From the NCBI GenBank assembly GCA_950097015.1, contig CATNEN010000027.1, forward strand, positions 392,001 to 456,000: a DNA stretch of 64,000 nt, given 5' to 3'. The position numbers were made by a program, and so were the translations under genes. How positions within the stretch are numbered: position 1 is the first letter of the stretch; every line of letters begins with the position of its first letter. Under the pieces are notes generated by a model. That model saw only the letters and a program-made list of their open reading frames with translations. It was not told where the DNA came from and ran no database searches. The DNA comes from Macrostomum hystrix. Its lineage: Eukaryota; Platyhelminthes; Macrostomidae. This document shows, piece after piece, positions 11,362-25,800 of the stretch.

Positions 11362-14320
11362 ACCTTCTCATCCCCTCCCTCTAACATTCTCATCCCATCC
11401 CTCTAACCTTCTCATCCCCTCCCTCTAACCTTCTCATCCCATCGCTCTAACCTTCTCATCCCCTCCCTCTAACCTTCTCATCCCATCGCTCTAACCTTCT
11501 CATCCCATCCCTCTAACCTTCTCATCACATCCCTCTAACCTTCTCATCCCATCCCTCTAACCTTCTCATCCCCTCCCTCTAACCTTCTCATCCCATCGCT
11601 CTAACCTTCTCATCCCCTCCCTCTAACCTTCTCATCCCCTCCCTCTAACCTTCTCATCCCCTCCCTCTAACCTTCTCATCCCATCGCTCTAACCTTCTCA
11701 TCCCATCCCTCTAACCTTCTCATCACATCCCTCTAACCTTCTCATCCCATCCCTCTAACCTTCTCATCCCCTCCCTCTAACCTTCTCATCCCATCGCTCT
11801 AACCTTCTCATCCCCTCCCTCTAACCTTCTCATCCCATCCCTCTAACCTTTTTATCCCCTCCCTCTAACCTTCTCATCCCATCCCTCCAACCTTCTCATC
11901 CCATCCCTCTAACCTTCTCATCCCATCCCTCTAACCTTTTTATCCCCTCCCTCTAACCTTCTCATCCCATCCCTCTAACATTCTCATCCCCTCCCTCTAA
12001 CCTTCTCATCCCATCCCTCTAACCTTTTTATCCCCTCCCTCTAACCTTCTCATCCCATCCCTCTAACCTTCTCAACCCATCCCTCTAACCTTCTCATCCC
12101 ATCCCTCCAACCTTCTCATCCCATCCCTCTAACATTCTCATCCCCTCCCTCTAACCTTCTCATCCCATCGCTCTAACCTTCTCATCCTATCCCTCTAACC
12201 TTCTCAACCCATCCCTCTAACCTTCTCATCCCATCCCTCCAACCTTCTCATCCCCTCCCTCTAACCTTCTCATCCCATCGCTCTAACCTTCTCATCCTAT
12301 CCCTCTAACCTTCTCATCCCCTCCCTCTAACCTTCTCATCCCATCCCTCTAACCTTCTCATCCCCTCCCTCTAACCTTCTCATCCCATCCCTCTAATCTT
12401 CTCATCCCATCCCTCTAACCTTCTCATCCCCTCCCTCTAACCTTCTCATCCCATCCCTCTAACCTTCTCATCCCATCCCTCTAACCTTCTCATCCCCTCC
12501 CTCTAACCTTCTCATCCCCTCCCTCTAACCTTCTCATCCCATCCCTCTAACCTTCTCATCCCCTCCCTCTAACCTTCTCATCCCATCGCTCTAACCTTCT
12601 CATCCTATCCCTCTAACCTTCTCATCCCCTCCCTCTAACCTTCTCATCCCCTCCCTCTAACCTTCTCATCCCATCCCTCTAACCTTTTTATCCCCTCCCT
12701 CTAACCTTCTCATCCCATCCCTCTAACCTTCTCATCCCCTCCCTCTAACCTTCTCATCCCATCCCTCCAACCTTCTCATCCCATCCCTCTAACCTTCTCA
12801 TCCCATCCCTCTAACATTTTTATCCCACCCACTAACCTTCTCATCCCATCCCTCTAACCTTCTCATCCCATCCCTCTAACCTTCTCATCCCATCCCTCTA
12901 ATCTTCTCATCCCATCCCTCTAACCTTCTCATCCCATCCCTCTAACCTTCTCATCCCATCCCTCTAACCTTCTCATCCCATCCCTCCAACCTTCTCATCC
13001 CATCCCTCTAACCTTCTCATCCCATCCCTCTAACCTTCTCATCCCATCCCTCTAATCTTCTCATCCCATCCCTCTAACCTTCTCATCCCATCCCTCTAAC
13101 CTTCTCATCCCATCCCTCTAACCTTCTCATCCCATCCCTCTAACCTTCTCATCCCATCCCTCCAACCTTCTCATCCCATCCCTCTAACCTTCTCATCCCA
13201 TCCCTCTAACCTTTTTATCCCTCCCTCTAACCTTCTCATCCCATCCCTCTAACCTTCTCAACCCATCCCTCTAACCTTCTCATCCCATCCCTCCAACCTT
13301 CTCATCCCATCTCTCTAACATTCTCATCCCCTCCCTCTAACCTTCTCATCCCATCGCTCTAACCTTCTCATCCCATCCCTCTAATCTTCTCATCCCATCC
13401 CTCTAACCTTCTCATCCCATCCCTCTAACCTTCTCATCCCATCCCTCTAACCTTCTCATCCCATCCCTCTAACCTTCTCATCCCATCCCTCTAACCTTTT
13501 TATTCCCTCCCTCTGACCTTCTCATCCCATCGCTCTAACCTTCTCATCCTATCCCTCTAACCTTCTCATCCCCTCCCTCTAACCTTCTCATCCCATCCCT
13601 CTAACCTTCTCATCCCCTCCCTCTAACCTTCTCATCCCATCCCTCTAACCTTCTCATCCCATCCCTCTAACCTTTTTATTCCCTCCCTCTGACCTTCTCA
13701 TCCCATCGCTCTAACCTTCTCATCCCATCCCTCTAATCTTCTCATCCCATCCCTCTAACCTTCTCATCCCATCCCTCTAACCTTCTCATCCCATCCCTCT
13801 AACCTTCTCATCCCATCCCTCTAACCTTCTCATCCCATCCCTCTAACCTTCTCATCCCCTCCCTCTAACCTTCTCATCCCATCCCTCCAACCTTCTCATC
13901 CCATCCCTCTAACCTTCTCATCCCATCCCTCTAACCTTTTTATTCCCTCCCTCTGACCTTCTCATCCCCTCCCTCTAACCTTCTCATCCCATCCCTCTAA
14001 CCTTCTCATCCCCTCCCTCTAACCTTCTCATCCCATCCCTCTAATCTTCTCATCCCATCCCTCTAACCTTCTCATCCCCTCCCTCTAACCTTCTCATCCC
14101 ATCCCTCTAACCTTCTCATCCCATCCCTCTAACCTTCTCATCCCCTCCCTCTAACCTTCTCATCCCCTCCCTCTAACCTTCTCATCCCATCCCTCTAACC
14201 TTCTCATCCCCTCCCTCTAACCTTCTCATCCCATCGCTCTAACCTTCTCATCCTATCCCTCTAATCTTCTCATCCCCTCCCTCTAACCTTCTCATCCCAT
14301 CCCTCTAACCTTCTCATCCT
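11362..14320. repeat. Large 22-bp minisatellite (about 3 kb)
   Basis: The longest array in the window: units of ccctctaaccttctcatccc plus at (22 bp), covering nearly 3 kb, or roughly 130 units. Variants are cat/cct, cgct, ttttta and ccaa. Groups of variants recur (for example ttttatt with ctctgacc at about 13498, 13675 and 13942), indicating block duplication. Strong pyrimidine bias on the plus strand. Stops occur in every unit, so no frame stays open. Confidence 0.97.
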
Positions 14321-14817
14321 TTACTTTAATTATCCAGATTCGCTAAGTTTTTGCTAATATTTCGAGTTTTCTGCCTCAGCAACTGTATTTTTCTCAGCCA
14401 CAATATCTGAGCTTAATCCGTTCTTAGCACTCAGCTCACTGAGCCCCCAAAAAAGCTCACCTCGTGGCTGTCACATCCTTGAGCGGGCGCTGACAGCCCA
14501 AAATCTTCGCCGGGCTGGCCGATAAGTCATAATCCCGTCAGAAATGCTTAGTCCCCAGTGACATAAATTCCGCACAACTAGGGTGGGATATTTTCCGCTA
14601 AAGAAGCCGCCTGATTATCCCTCAGCCCAGTTTGCCTCACTGAGTGCACTGTGAGCCTGCCTTAACTGCCGCCACTACCAGCTGCTCCGCGTCTATCACT
14701 GCATGGTTTCACGCTCCAAAGAGTTATTTAGATTTGAACAATCTTAGCGAATTCTGTCTTCTGTTTACACTGAACAATCCCACTGACTCATTTATATGCA
14801 TGTGAGCAAGAGTGAGT
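14321..14817. other. No gene seen
   Basis: Unique sequence rich in short gctcactgag and ctcagcc words. No coding frame. Confidence 0.4.
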
Positions 14818-15432
14818 GGAAGATTGAGCAGTTGCTCAGAGTCACAGCTTGAGCAGTAGCTCAGAGTCATAGTTTGAGCAGTAGCTCAGAGTCACAGCTT
14901 GAGCAGTTGCTCAGAGTCATAGCTTGAGCAGTTGCTCAGAGTCATAGTTTGAGCAGTAGCTCAGAGTCACAGCTTGAGCAGTTGCTCAGAGTCATAGTTT
15001 GAGCAGTAGCTCAGAGTCACAGCTTGAGCAGTTGCTCAGAGTCACAGCTTGAGCAGTTGCTCAGATTCACAGCTTGAGCAGTAGCTCAGATTCACAGCTT
15101 GAGCAGTTGCTTAGAGTCACAGCTTGAGCAGTTGCTCAGATTCACAGCTTGAGCAGTTGCTCAGATTCACAGCTTGAGCAGTTGCTCAGAGTCACAGCTT
15201 GAGCAGTTGCTCAGAGTCACAGCTTGAGCAGTTGCTCAGAGTCACAGCTTGAGCAGTTGCTCAGAGTCACAGCTTGAGCAGTTGCTCAGAGTCACAGCTT
15301 GAGCAGTTGCTCAGAGTCACAGCTTGAGCAGTTGCTCAGAGTCATAGCTTGAGCAGTTGCTCAGATTCACAGCTTGAGCAGTTGCTCAGATTCACAGCTT
15401 GAGCAGTTGCTCAGAGTCATAGCTTGAGCAGA
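14818..15432. repeat. 25-bp minisatellite
   Basis: Units of agcagttgctcagagtcaca plus gcttg (25 bp). Variants are gtagc/gttgc, gagtc/gattc and cacag/catag. The array contains the near palindrome gagcagttgctc, able to form a small hairpin in each unit. Confidence 0.95.
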
Positions 15433-15793
15433 AACAGAAGCAAAGTTCTAGAAAATCAATTTTATATAAAAACTCAGCAGAACTTATCGCTAAGATTGTA
15501 AAACTACCCCAGTCAGTTTGCTGAGTACTTTAGCTCATCGCAATCTTTACTTCCTGTCTTCCATCTTTCTTCTGATCCTCTGTCTCTAATGAATGCTATC
15601 AAAATCGCTACAAATATGGATATGTGGCTAATTTGGTTAGGGGAAATAAAACAGGAAAGTTTTTTTGCAGTATCAAAAAATCTTCTTCCCCATCCAGGGC
15701 AGTTCTACCCATCCCATGCACAATGAGACAGCAGGGCTTCGAGCAGGCGAGAAATGAGAAATTGGACTTATAATTGCAACAAAAAGAACGCAT

Positions 15794-15799
15794 TTTATT
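15794..15799 (-). terminator. Candidate polyadenylation signal of Dscam
   Basis: AATAAA on the minus strand (complement of tttatt), about 270 bases beyond the Dscam stop codon. It is the first clear canonical hexamer downstream. Confidence 0.5.
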
Positions 15800-16064
15800 T
15801 TGCTACAGTGCAACTTGCTCAAGAGATGCTCAAGGCATAAAAGGCTGGAGCAGCCAAGGCTTTAAGAAACGCACAGAACGGTCGAGATTTCTAAGAATTT
15901 TCGCGTGCTGGCTAAACAGGAAAGCTATGTACATGTAATTGCTGTTTGGCGCACATTGCAGACATAAGACAGATTTTTACAACACAGTTAAACAGATTTG
16001 TAGAAATGTCTTTTAGGCTAAATTCTTATCAATAAAATGAAAAATTTCAAAGTGCGCGCAATAA

Positions 16065-16212
16065 CTAAACAAATGTCACGTTGCTGATGTCGTATGTCGG
16101 GTCTGGCTCCTCCAGGTTGCCGACAGCAGCTTCAGCGCGGCTGACTTCGCCAAGCGGAGCTGCTGAAGTTTCTGCGCTGTTATTGGCTTCCAATGTAGCA
16201 GTTAGGGCTGTT
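16065..16212 (-). CDS. Dscam: Dscam last exon with C-terminal PDZ ligand
   Basis: The acceptor tttctgcag is followed in phase 2 by 48 codons and TAG. The protein ends YDISNVTFV, and the last four residues VTFV fit a class I PDZ ligand (S/T-x-hydrophobic). Vertebrate DSCAM proteins also end in PDZ ligands bound by MAGI scaffolds. Exon 18 upstream (17867-17504) encodes a run of about twelve prolines and ends ACAG|GTACGA in phase 2. If that donor were not used, the frame would stop at 17479. Confidence 0.75.
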
Positions 16213-16833
16213 CTGCAGAAAAATAATTGTAGTTTAGATGCAATGTAATCGACTGCCAGGTAAAAAAACGTTTCTATAAGCAGAAGTTGGAATTTTATGT
16301 CAACCTGGCTTCTCTCACTCCTACAGTAGCCACCTCACTCCCTACAGCAACCTCACTCCCAACAACAACCTCACTCCCTACAGCCACCTCACTCCCTACA
16401 GAAACCTCACTCCCTACAGCCACCTCACTCCCTACAGCCACCTCATTTCCTCAGAAAATAAGGGCTTAACTCTGTTGTTTATACTGAATGTAATTAATTA
16501 CACAGGTAACCCAATATTAAAGTCTGCATAGCAATAATAACGTCAGGCAAAATCGACTAGGAAAAGTCCAGCTCAATATAATATCGCTTAGTCTGTAGTG
16601 GACCGTGTGAGTTGACTATTTTGAGTTCCCCGCGCCGAGCAATTATGCCATGCAAATACAGCGACCCATAGTCCACCAACTGTTGGCTGAGAACTCAGTG
16701 GGTCATGCAGTGCTCATCGGCAAACTCTTCAAAAAATAGTGTGGCACCCAGCCTACAAAGGAAAACGTTTTCTTATAATAGTTTAGCAGCGAAATCGTCT
16801 GCCTAATCGCGGAACTGAGAAATCTGAGCAAAT

Positions 16834-16866
<33 letters not shown>

Positions 16867-19800
16867 TAGGCCCTCAATATTCTCTATTGACTGTTTTACT
16901 AAATTAGAAAACTATACGTCTGATATGTCTAATACCCGGCGATATTCCTTCCTTTCTATTGCGCCTATTTTACGTGGCCGAGGACTTTTGACCATAAAAC
17001 TTCATAGAACGGAAATAATAAAAACTTCAAACCTATCACAAATTTTCAAAATCGAAAAGGTGGGGTCGTACTATAATATAGATGTCTGGTGTCTGCAACA
17101 TTTCTTGCTAATTGTCAACATAATTGACCTTGTTTTCAGATCAAATAATATTGGCCAGGAAGTAGTCCAGTCTGGAAGAGAAGTCAAGTTAAAAGTTTGC
17201 TCGCAGATGACTACAACGGTCTACGAGAAATGTTTATGGTTGTCTGGTTTTGCTAGTATACTACTGCTAGCAGAATGCAATGCATTCTATGGGCTTAAAA
17301 GGCTGTTGTTGCAAAAATATGCATGTCAATTATAGTAGTCAATCTTATTCAATGCGCGCCTCCCTTCTCGTCCACAGAGTTTTCACATTCTCATTTGATT
17401 TTCTCTCCGCTCTGCCAACCCAACTTTTCTGGCCCAACCTATCAAATGCCAAATCAAAAGCCACCTTAATTGTAAAAATCACAAATCGGTGTTGTGCTCG
17501 TACCTGTCCGTTGTCGTCACTGGGGGCAGCTGATGCCCTTGCCGCCAGTGCGCATCGTTGCCGCCGCTTCCATATCCGTAGGCGGTGGTGGCAGCCAAGG
17601 AGTCGCCCGGTTCATACACGCCAGTGGTGCCGTAGCTATAGCCAGACTCAGTTGGCGGCGCCGGTGGCAAACGGCGATGACTGTGGGCCGGTACAACTGC
17701 CGCCTGCTGAGATGTCGTAGGCGGCGGAGGCGGAGGTGGCGGCGGCGGCGGCGGCGGAGGCGGTAGGTGCGGCGGCTCGTCAATGCTCTCGTAGGTCTGA
17801 TCGGTGGTTTGATGTCGGCTCCGATGTCGGCTCCGATCAAGGCGGGGCGGCCGTCCTATTGCCTGGCCTGCGCCATCTAGAATTGGATAAAATGTGCTTG
17901 CGCTTGGCTTTTCTGAAAGTAAACGGCGGGAGCTACTTTAACCAGTTTGACACATGCTAAATGCTTCGTCAGCTTGCCATCGTCAGTCAGTCATAGCCAG
18001 CTGATTGGAACAGCTATTTTCACGCTAACATTTTCTAGTCTTCCATGTGTGGAATTCGCGCTATGTTCACTGAGCGCGCGTTACTATTAGTAAGCAATCA
18101 CCTGCACTGTACAAGCGTAAGCTGTAAGGTCTTGTTTTTTTAAAACACGCCCTACCTGTGGGAGTTCGCGGCATCTCGCAAGCGGCCCGCCGCTTCTCAT
18201 TTGGATCTGGCGGCCGGCTGGTGAATCGCCGAATTCCTGGGTCCGTGGTACCGCTGCTGCCAGAGTTTTCCTCGTCGATTTCCTCCTCCTCGTAGCTCTC
18301 CGTTGGGGGTAGGGCGCGCAGCTGCTGAGCTCGGTGATAGGCCTCCGAGAGCTCGTCGTGATTGCTGCTCAGAGTCGTAGCGGAAGACACGCTCCGAGCA
18401 CGCATCAGCAGCAGCGCCGCGGGTCCTGGCGATACCGACTGCTGGTGCTGCAGCCGGCGCGCGACTCCGTTCTCGTACGGCGCCCGTCTGACCCGAGCCG
18501 TAGCTCCCTGCGGCAGCTGCTGCAGGCGGCGGCGGCTGCTGGCACCAGTTGTGCCGCCCTTGTCAGCGTCGAAGGTGGCGTAGGCCCGGATGTTGCCACG
18601 CGAGTCCACCGACTCGCGATCATCCTCATATTCGTAAGGAACAGACGGGGCAGATGGCGCTGAAGTCGGCGGCTGAGCAACTGGTGGTTTTGTCGGCGGC
18701 GGAGGCGGAGGCGGCAGTCCAGGACAGGGCACATACACGCTTTCAGGAGCCGCGGGCGAGGGCATCGCTCGCTGACGCATTTGCTGCAACGCGCGCTGCA
18801 CGGGAGGCCTTGGCTGCTTCTGAGCCGCGGAGCGCTGCACGGCGGATGAGCCGACGGGAGGCGCCGTCTTGACACCGCCGCCACTGATTCTGCCTGTTGT
18901 ATCATCAGCACCGCCGGGCCTTCTCTGCAGCTGCAGTTGCTGCTGCCTGCGGCAGAGGAGCGCAGCCGTTAGCGCCATCAGGCCTAGCACGAGCAGCATG
19001 ACGAGCGCAGCCACAAGGGCCACCTGCTGCCACCAGGAGATCCAAGATGAGGACGGAAGACGCTCTGCAGCATCAGCTCCGCCGCTGTCCGGCATTAACA
19101 CGTGTGGCGGCTGCTGCGGCCTGCGACCGCCATTTGCGGAGAAGGCGGTACCGTCTCCACCATTGGCGGCGCTGGCAGCGGCGGCGGCTGATGCTGCCAC
19201 GGTTGAATCAACTTCGACGACGCCTTCCAGGGGAAGACTGCCTGCCGCGTTCTCCGCTACCACTGAGTAGCGTAGCAGCTGGCGACGGCCGATCAAACGC
19301 TGTCCTTGACGTCGCGTCAGCACCAGGTTGTGGCAGCAGCCGCCAACGAGCTGGCTGGGCAGAAGTTCCACTGAAGCCGCCTCAAAGTCGTCAGCAGCTG
19401 AGTAGGCGTCGTCAACACTGCGAACGCGTAGCCGATAAAGCGCCGGCGGGCAGTTGTCACCCGGCAACACACTGGACAAGTTGAACTCTAGGGAGCGGCC
19501 GCGGCGGCCAATGCGGACCAGGGTCCGCTCCGACTCCGGCACGGTCGCAGCCCATGGCGCCAAGACTGGCGCAGCGCCCGGTGCGTGGAGCGTCAGCCGC
19601 CTGCTGAACTCGCTCTTGAGTCCGCCGGCATTGACGGCTCGAAGGCGAAACTCCACCCGGACGCCGCAGGGCAGCGGATCGAGGACGAAGGACCGGTTCG
19701 TCGCTGGCAGGACGCGGGCCGTCTCCGTACCGTCTCCGCCATTCTGCAGAGTAGTCGAGTGAAGCTCGAATTCGCGAAGTCGCGATCGGCTATTGAAGCT

Positions 19801-22800
19801 GGTTGCGTTGCCACCGCTGACGAGGTTGGGAAAGGCTGCGCTATCGAGCCCAATGCCATGGGTGAGCCAGATCACCTCCAGCGAGCTGGCAGTGCTGCGT
19901 CCTGGCCGCAGCTCCGGTGATGGCGGCGTGGCTGAAAGAGTGCAGAGCGGGATGTTCATAAAGTTTCGGCATAATTTTCTAGTAGTAGTCAGTTAGTAGC
20001 AATTCTCACGATTGGTGTTTGAGTCCAGCAGTTCAATGTTGTAGACGACCTCATGTTGGCCATCCCTTGTGCCGCAGGTATGCACGCCTGCGGCTAGTAC
20101 CTGTTTAATTAGCGCCGATCCGTTGGGCAGTTTGATTGTTGGCGAGTGGCTGGAATGAAATATTTGTAGACGCCGCACTTTGATTGGCTGACCAATGCTA
20201 GCCACTACAATCAAGCAAACCTCGAAAACATTGAATTTCATGTGTTACTCTTCCTAGTTTATCTTTTGATTGGCAGGAAGGTGGAAAATCTACATCTAAT
20301 TACTCACTCTAAGATTGGATGCTTCCAGTGCAGATCTGTGCTGCCCTGGCCCACAGCGTAGCAGTCGAGCATAATCTGCGAACCGCTTGGTACCTTATAC
20401 ACGTGAGAGAACGACATGATGGACAGCGGGGCTGAAAAATTACGATTCGAGTGTGCAATTTACGAGTAGTTTAGTAAAAATCGTTTATAAGAGTAAAAAT
20501 ATTTCAAAAATATCCAAGACTTACACCACACGACCAAACTCACCGTAGACAGTACACCACACGACCAAACAAACCATAGACAGTACACCACACGACCAAA
20601 CTCACCGTAGACAGTACACCACACGACCAAACACACCATAGACAGTACACCACACGACCAAACACACCATAGACAGTACACCACACGACCAAACACACCA
20701 TAGACAGTACACCACACGACCAAACAAACCATAGACAGTACACCACACGACCAAACAAACCATAGACAGTACACCACACGACCAAACTCACAGTAGACAG
20801 TACACCACACGACCAAACAAACCATAGACAGTACACCACACGACCAAACTCACTATAAAAAGTACACCACACGACCAAACTCACCATAGACACTACACCA
20901 CACGACCAAACACACCATAGACAGTACACCACACGACCAAACAAAGCATAGACAGTACACCACACGACCAAACTCACCATAAACAGTACACCACGCGACC
21001 AAATACACCATAGACAATACGCCACACGACCAAACAAACCATAGACAGTACACCACGCGACCAAATACACCATAGACAATACGCCACACGACTAAACACA
21101 TCAATCGCATGTCTGAATTCAGAAACTCTTACGCGTTTCCAAAGCATCGAAGATAACTTGAGGCGAGCAGTCGCCTTCGCCGACGTGTTCAACAATGGCG
21201 CTAACGCAGAACTCGTAGCGGCCACCCGGCTGCAGGCCGTCAATGCGTTTGTGCTCGTAGTGAGACCAACCGCTGGTCGAATGGTTGAGTCTAACGGGTA
21301 TATTGAAGCTAGCGCTGCCGCAAGCCGTAAAGCAGCTGTAGTGCAGGCTGTAGCCAATGAGGCGACCGTTTGCTCGCGACGCCGGAGTGACGCGCCATGC
21401 GGCAACTGCTGCGCGCCCGTTGTCGGCGCTGGAGACTCGCAAGCCTTCGGGCGGCGGCGGTCGAGTCGGGCGGGTTCGACACACAGCCGGTGGATGTGAG
21501 CGCGGTGAGCGGCCTTTGGCATTGGAAGCGGTAACTGTGAAACTGTAGCTCGTGTACGCGTTGAGGTTTTTAACCAGCAGCTGCTGCCGACTTCCAGGTT
21601 GAGGATCCGGCCGCACAGGAATCTCGATGGCACGCGACTCGTCTGAAAAAGCAGTGCTCTAGAATAAACTCAGGAGATGCGCAAACTCGCATTCAGCCCC
21701 GCACTAGGGTTAGGGATATCACTAATGGAGAGTTTCTTAAAACGAATGGGCCCTTACTTTCAATCGCTGAATCTTCAGTGGGCATGTAGAGCACCTGGTA
21801 TTCGACAATCTCATCGGTTGCATCTCGTGTGCCCGATGGTGGCAACCAAGTCAGCAGCACATTGCCATCGATGCTGACTTCGCAGAGAACGTTCAATGGC
21901 GGATTGCTCGGAGCTGGAGGCAGAGAAATGGAAGGAGGGCGTGCTTTCAAGCTACTGTTAGTAGAGGGAGCAGTAACAACATATATATTTATATCAACGC
22001 TCTAGACAGTAGATGTGGTTCGGCAGGCCTCACTAGTCTCTGGAGTTCGACCCACAGCGCACACCGGAGGTCCTGCGCCAGCCGAGTTGTGCGCGGCCAG
22101 CCGGACCTGATAGACTGTGCCCGCCTGCAGAGTCAGAAAGGCCACACCGGCGCCGGCTTGACAGGCGCCAGCAACGTCGGCGGAGGACGCCGCAAAATCG
22201 CCTGCTCGGCCGAGGATCGCCGACGGGCCGGGACAGCGGACTATGGCGTCGGTCAGGTCGACAGCAGCGGTACAGTCGGCCTCGCGATCCACTGCTGGCA
22301 GGCGCCGCAGAGCCAGGCTGTAGTCAGCGATGCGTCCGTTGCGCACGGCTGCCTCAGGCGGCTGCCAGTCGACGCGCAGTGCCGACGGACCGAGCGGTCG
22401 CACCGTCAGGAGACGGGCTGGTCCCGACGGCGGGCGCGCCTCAGTGTCTGCCTCGCAGGCAGCCGGTGGACTCGAACCGGCAGCATTCTCGGCTACCAAT
22501 TCGAAAACGTACCGGCCGCCCGGACGGAGGCCCTCAATGCGGACGCTCTTGGCATCGGCCGGCAGCTGGCGCTGGACTGTGGAATTGTCACCGGTACGGC
22601 CGATGCCATCCTCGGGCTCGGGAAGCAGACGATAGGCTAGGCGATAGGATGCCACATCGCTTCCGGAGCTCGGAGATGCCTGGACTGGCGGCTCCCACTG
22701 CAGCATAACCCAGTCGTGTCCTCGGTCAGTGTGCCTCAATGAGGCGACCCTTCCGGGCCGTTCGACCACGTGGACTTCAATGGACTGCTGGCTGGGCTGT

Positions 22801-25800
22801 CCGACTGGGTTGTGTCTGTTGCTGGCCTGGCAGGTAAAACGGCCGCGAACTCCGCGATTCACGTTCGACAGAATCAGGCTGGTGCCGTCCTCTGTCACCC
22901 TGATGGCGGCATAGTCGGTCGACTCTGACGCTGACTCGGACGCTGGCAAAATTCGTTCTGGCAGACAGCTGTCTGTTGTTGATGGGATCTGACGGAGATT
23001 TGAGTGAGAGATTACACAACAATCATGGATTAGAAAGTAACTGGTCTTAACTGGCTGGATGTAAGGATATATTGAAACTCATAGTGTCCTAAACACCTGC
23101 TCAAGCCGCTAGCTACTCATTGGGGTCAAAAACCCACCTCGTATCGGAGCCGGCACTCGGCATTCCTGCCGGCCTCGTAGTGGCCAATCCACTCGATTCG
23201 AAGCGGCTTATCGCCTTCGACGCTGCAGTCAACCTGGCCGCTGGCTCCGGCAGTCAGCACCAGCCGGCTGGTGTGAAACGGCTTCACCTGGGCCGGCACG
23301 CGGATGTTCGGATTGAACGTCGCCGAGCGCAGCTGCTGCCGGATGGCCACGTCGGTGGCGCACAGGAAGCTGCTGTCGTCTCGCTCGATGCGCACAATGT
23401 GCAGCGTGCCGTTTGGGAACTGGTAGATACGTCTGCTGGCGTTGTGAGCAACGCGAACCTCCGGTGAGTAGATGGGCACTCGCTTGTCTTTGGGGAGTGA
23501 AGAAGTGGGACTCGATACATCAGGCGTCTCAGACAGTGTACTAAATTCCTGCTTACATCTTCACACATTAACACAGATGCATCAGGTAAAACACGTGCAT
23601 TCTTACACAACGACATACAGGACTCACCTTTGCGCACCGCATTGCCCTGGAACCAAATCACGGCCGGTGTGTCCGGCCCGGACTGGGTGAGGGCGCAGTC
23701 AACCGTCAGTGACTCGCCCACTACAACCTCGCGACTGTTGGGCGGACTGCCAGACTTAAAGCGGAACTCCTCTGAATGTTGGGATCATCGCGTTGATTTT
23801 TGGACGGACTTGAAACCAGAAAATGGATAAAAATAGAATGAAAAGCACGCTTATTACCTTTATATTTGACCCGCCTGACAAGCGCCACCTGGTCATAGCA
23901 GTTGACAATTCTGCAGGTGAATGTGCCCTGGTAGTTGATGTTCTGCGGATGCCTGATGTCCAGGGTGGCCTCCAATCGAGCCCAGTTCTTTCTGACCTCT
24001 GCTGGCACTCCAGCCCTGACGAACCGGTCGGACAAGCCGCTGCTCCGGCAAGTGGCGTTCGCGGTGTGGAAGCCGCCATCGATCGGTATGTACTGCGGCG
24101 GGGAAATGCATTTTCAAGCGAGGAAATGGTGATTGATGGCCTCATTTGGACTGATCTTGGTTTGAGTTTGAAGATTTGTGGCCAGGAGGTCGGGAGTTCG
24201 TTCTCAGCCCAGAAAAAAGATTTTTGTCCATGAGCAACACACGGCCCCAGTCCATAGATTTAAAAATTGTATACAGCCTGTACACAGCTAAATTCTTACT
24301 GAAAGCAAAGACTTCTCTCACCTTTACTATCAACGGATCTAGCAGAATCTGCTTCTCCAATTTACCATCGGAGCTGCTACCATTGACAAACTCCCACCAA
24401 GCGAACCAGACGTCAGTCTGCTGATTGACAGGCCGGCAGGCATCCGTGATGGACATCTCGGTGTCCAAGTCGCCCTGCTTGCTCAGCTCCTTGGCTTTGA
24501 TGCCGGGCACCACCCGAACTCTGGCCGATGCGAAGAGCGCGCCGGCGCTGGACACCGCCGTTTCCTGCACCAGCTGCGGCTGCAGTGCGCTGAGATCCAA
24601 GCCGGCTGTGCAGGTGTACAATCCGGAGTCGGCCGGTTCAGCGCGAATTACCTGAGCGACGTTGGTCAAAACGAAAAAAAAGATTGACTACCAGGTGAAT
24701 GATTGACTACCAGGTGAATGATTGACTACCAGGTGAATGATTGACTACCAGTTTAATGATTGACTACCAGGTGAATGATTGACTACCAGTTTAATGATTG
24801 ACTACCAGGCGAGTGATTGACTACCAGGTGAATGATTGACTACCAGGTGAATGATTGACTACCAGGCGAGTGATTGACTACCAGGTGAATGATTGACTAC
24901 CAGGTGAATGATTGACTACCAGGCGAGTGATTGACTACCAGGCGAATGATTGAGTACCATGTGAATGATTGAGTACCAGGTGAATGATTGAGTACCAGGT
25001 GAATGATTGACTACCAGGTGAATGATTGACTATCAGGTGAATGATTGACTACAAGGTGAATGATTGACTACCAGGTCAATAATTGACTACCAGTTTAATG
25101 ATTGACTACCAGGCGAATGATTGAGTACCAGGTGAATGATTGACTACCAGGTGAATGATTGACTACCAGGTGAATGATTGACTACCAGGCGAATGATTGA
25201 CTACCAGGCGAGTGATTGACTACCAGGCGAATGATTGACTACCAGTTTAATGATTGACTACCAGGCGAGTGATTGACTACCAGTTTAATGATTGACTACC
25301 AGGTGAATGATTGACTACCAGGTGAATGATTGACTACCAGTTTAATGATTGACTACCAGGCGAGTGATTGACTACCAGGCGAATGATTGAGTACCAGGTG
25401 AATGATTGAGTACCAGGTGAATAATTGAGTACCAGGTGAATGATTGACTACCAGGTGAATGATTAATGGTTGCTATATCATAGATAGAGATCAGAGAGAG
25501 TCGCCGAAAGCGATGGAGATGGATGAGACATGTGGCTGGAATAATACTGGGCCGGCCGAGTCCGTACCAGCAGCTGGTTCGGCTTCGCCAGTCCGTTGAC
25601 TTGGGTCCTGTGGTCTCTAGGCAGGGTCAGAGGCTGTCTGCTTCCGTCAACCAGCAGTTGCCAGCTCAGCCGATAGTTCGGCAGTCGCTGTTGATGACTC
25701 TGTCTGGCTGGCTCCGAGTCAAGAAGCAGCGAGTTCAAGCCGCCGAGGACGCGGCAGTCGAGAACGAACGAGCGGCCAACCAGGGCGTGAATGTCGGCCA

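Noticed and set aside
18334-19920. Several long plus-strand open frames across the GC-rich region
   Set aside because: They are antisense shadows of Dscam exon 17, whose minus-strand reading gives FN3 domains and a transmembrane helix.
22089-22640. 183-codon plus-strand frame
   Set aside because: Antisense of Dscam exon 12, with Arg/Pro/Gly-rich composition typical of antisense to GC-rich coding DNA.
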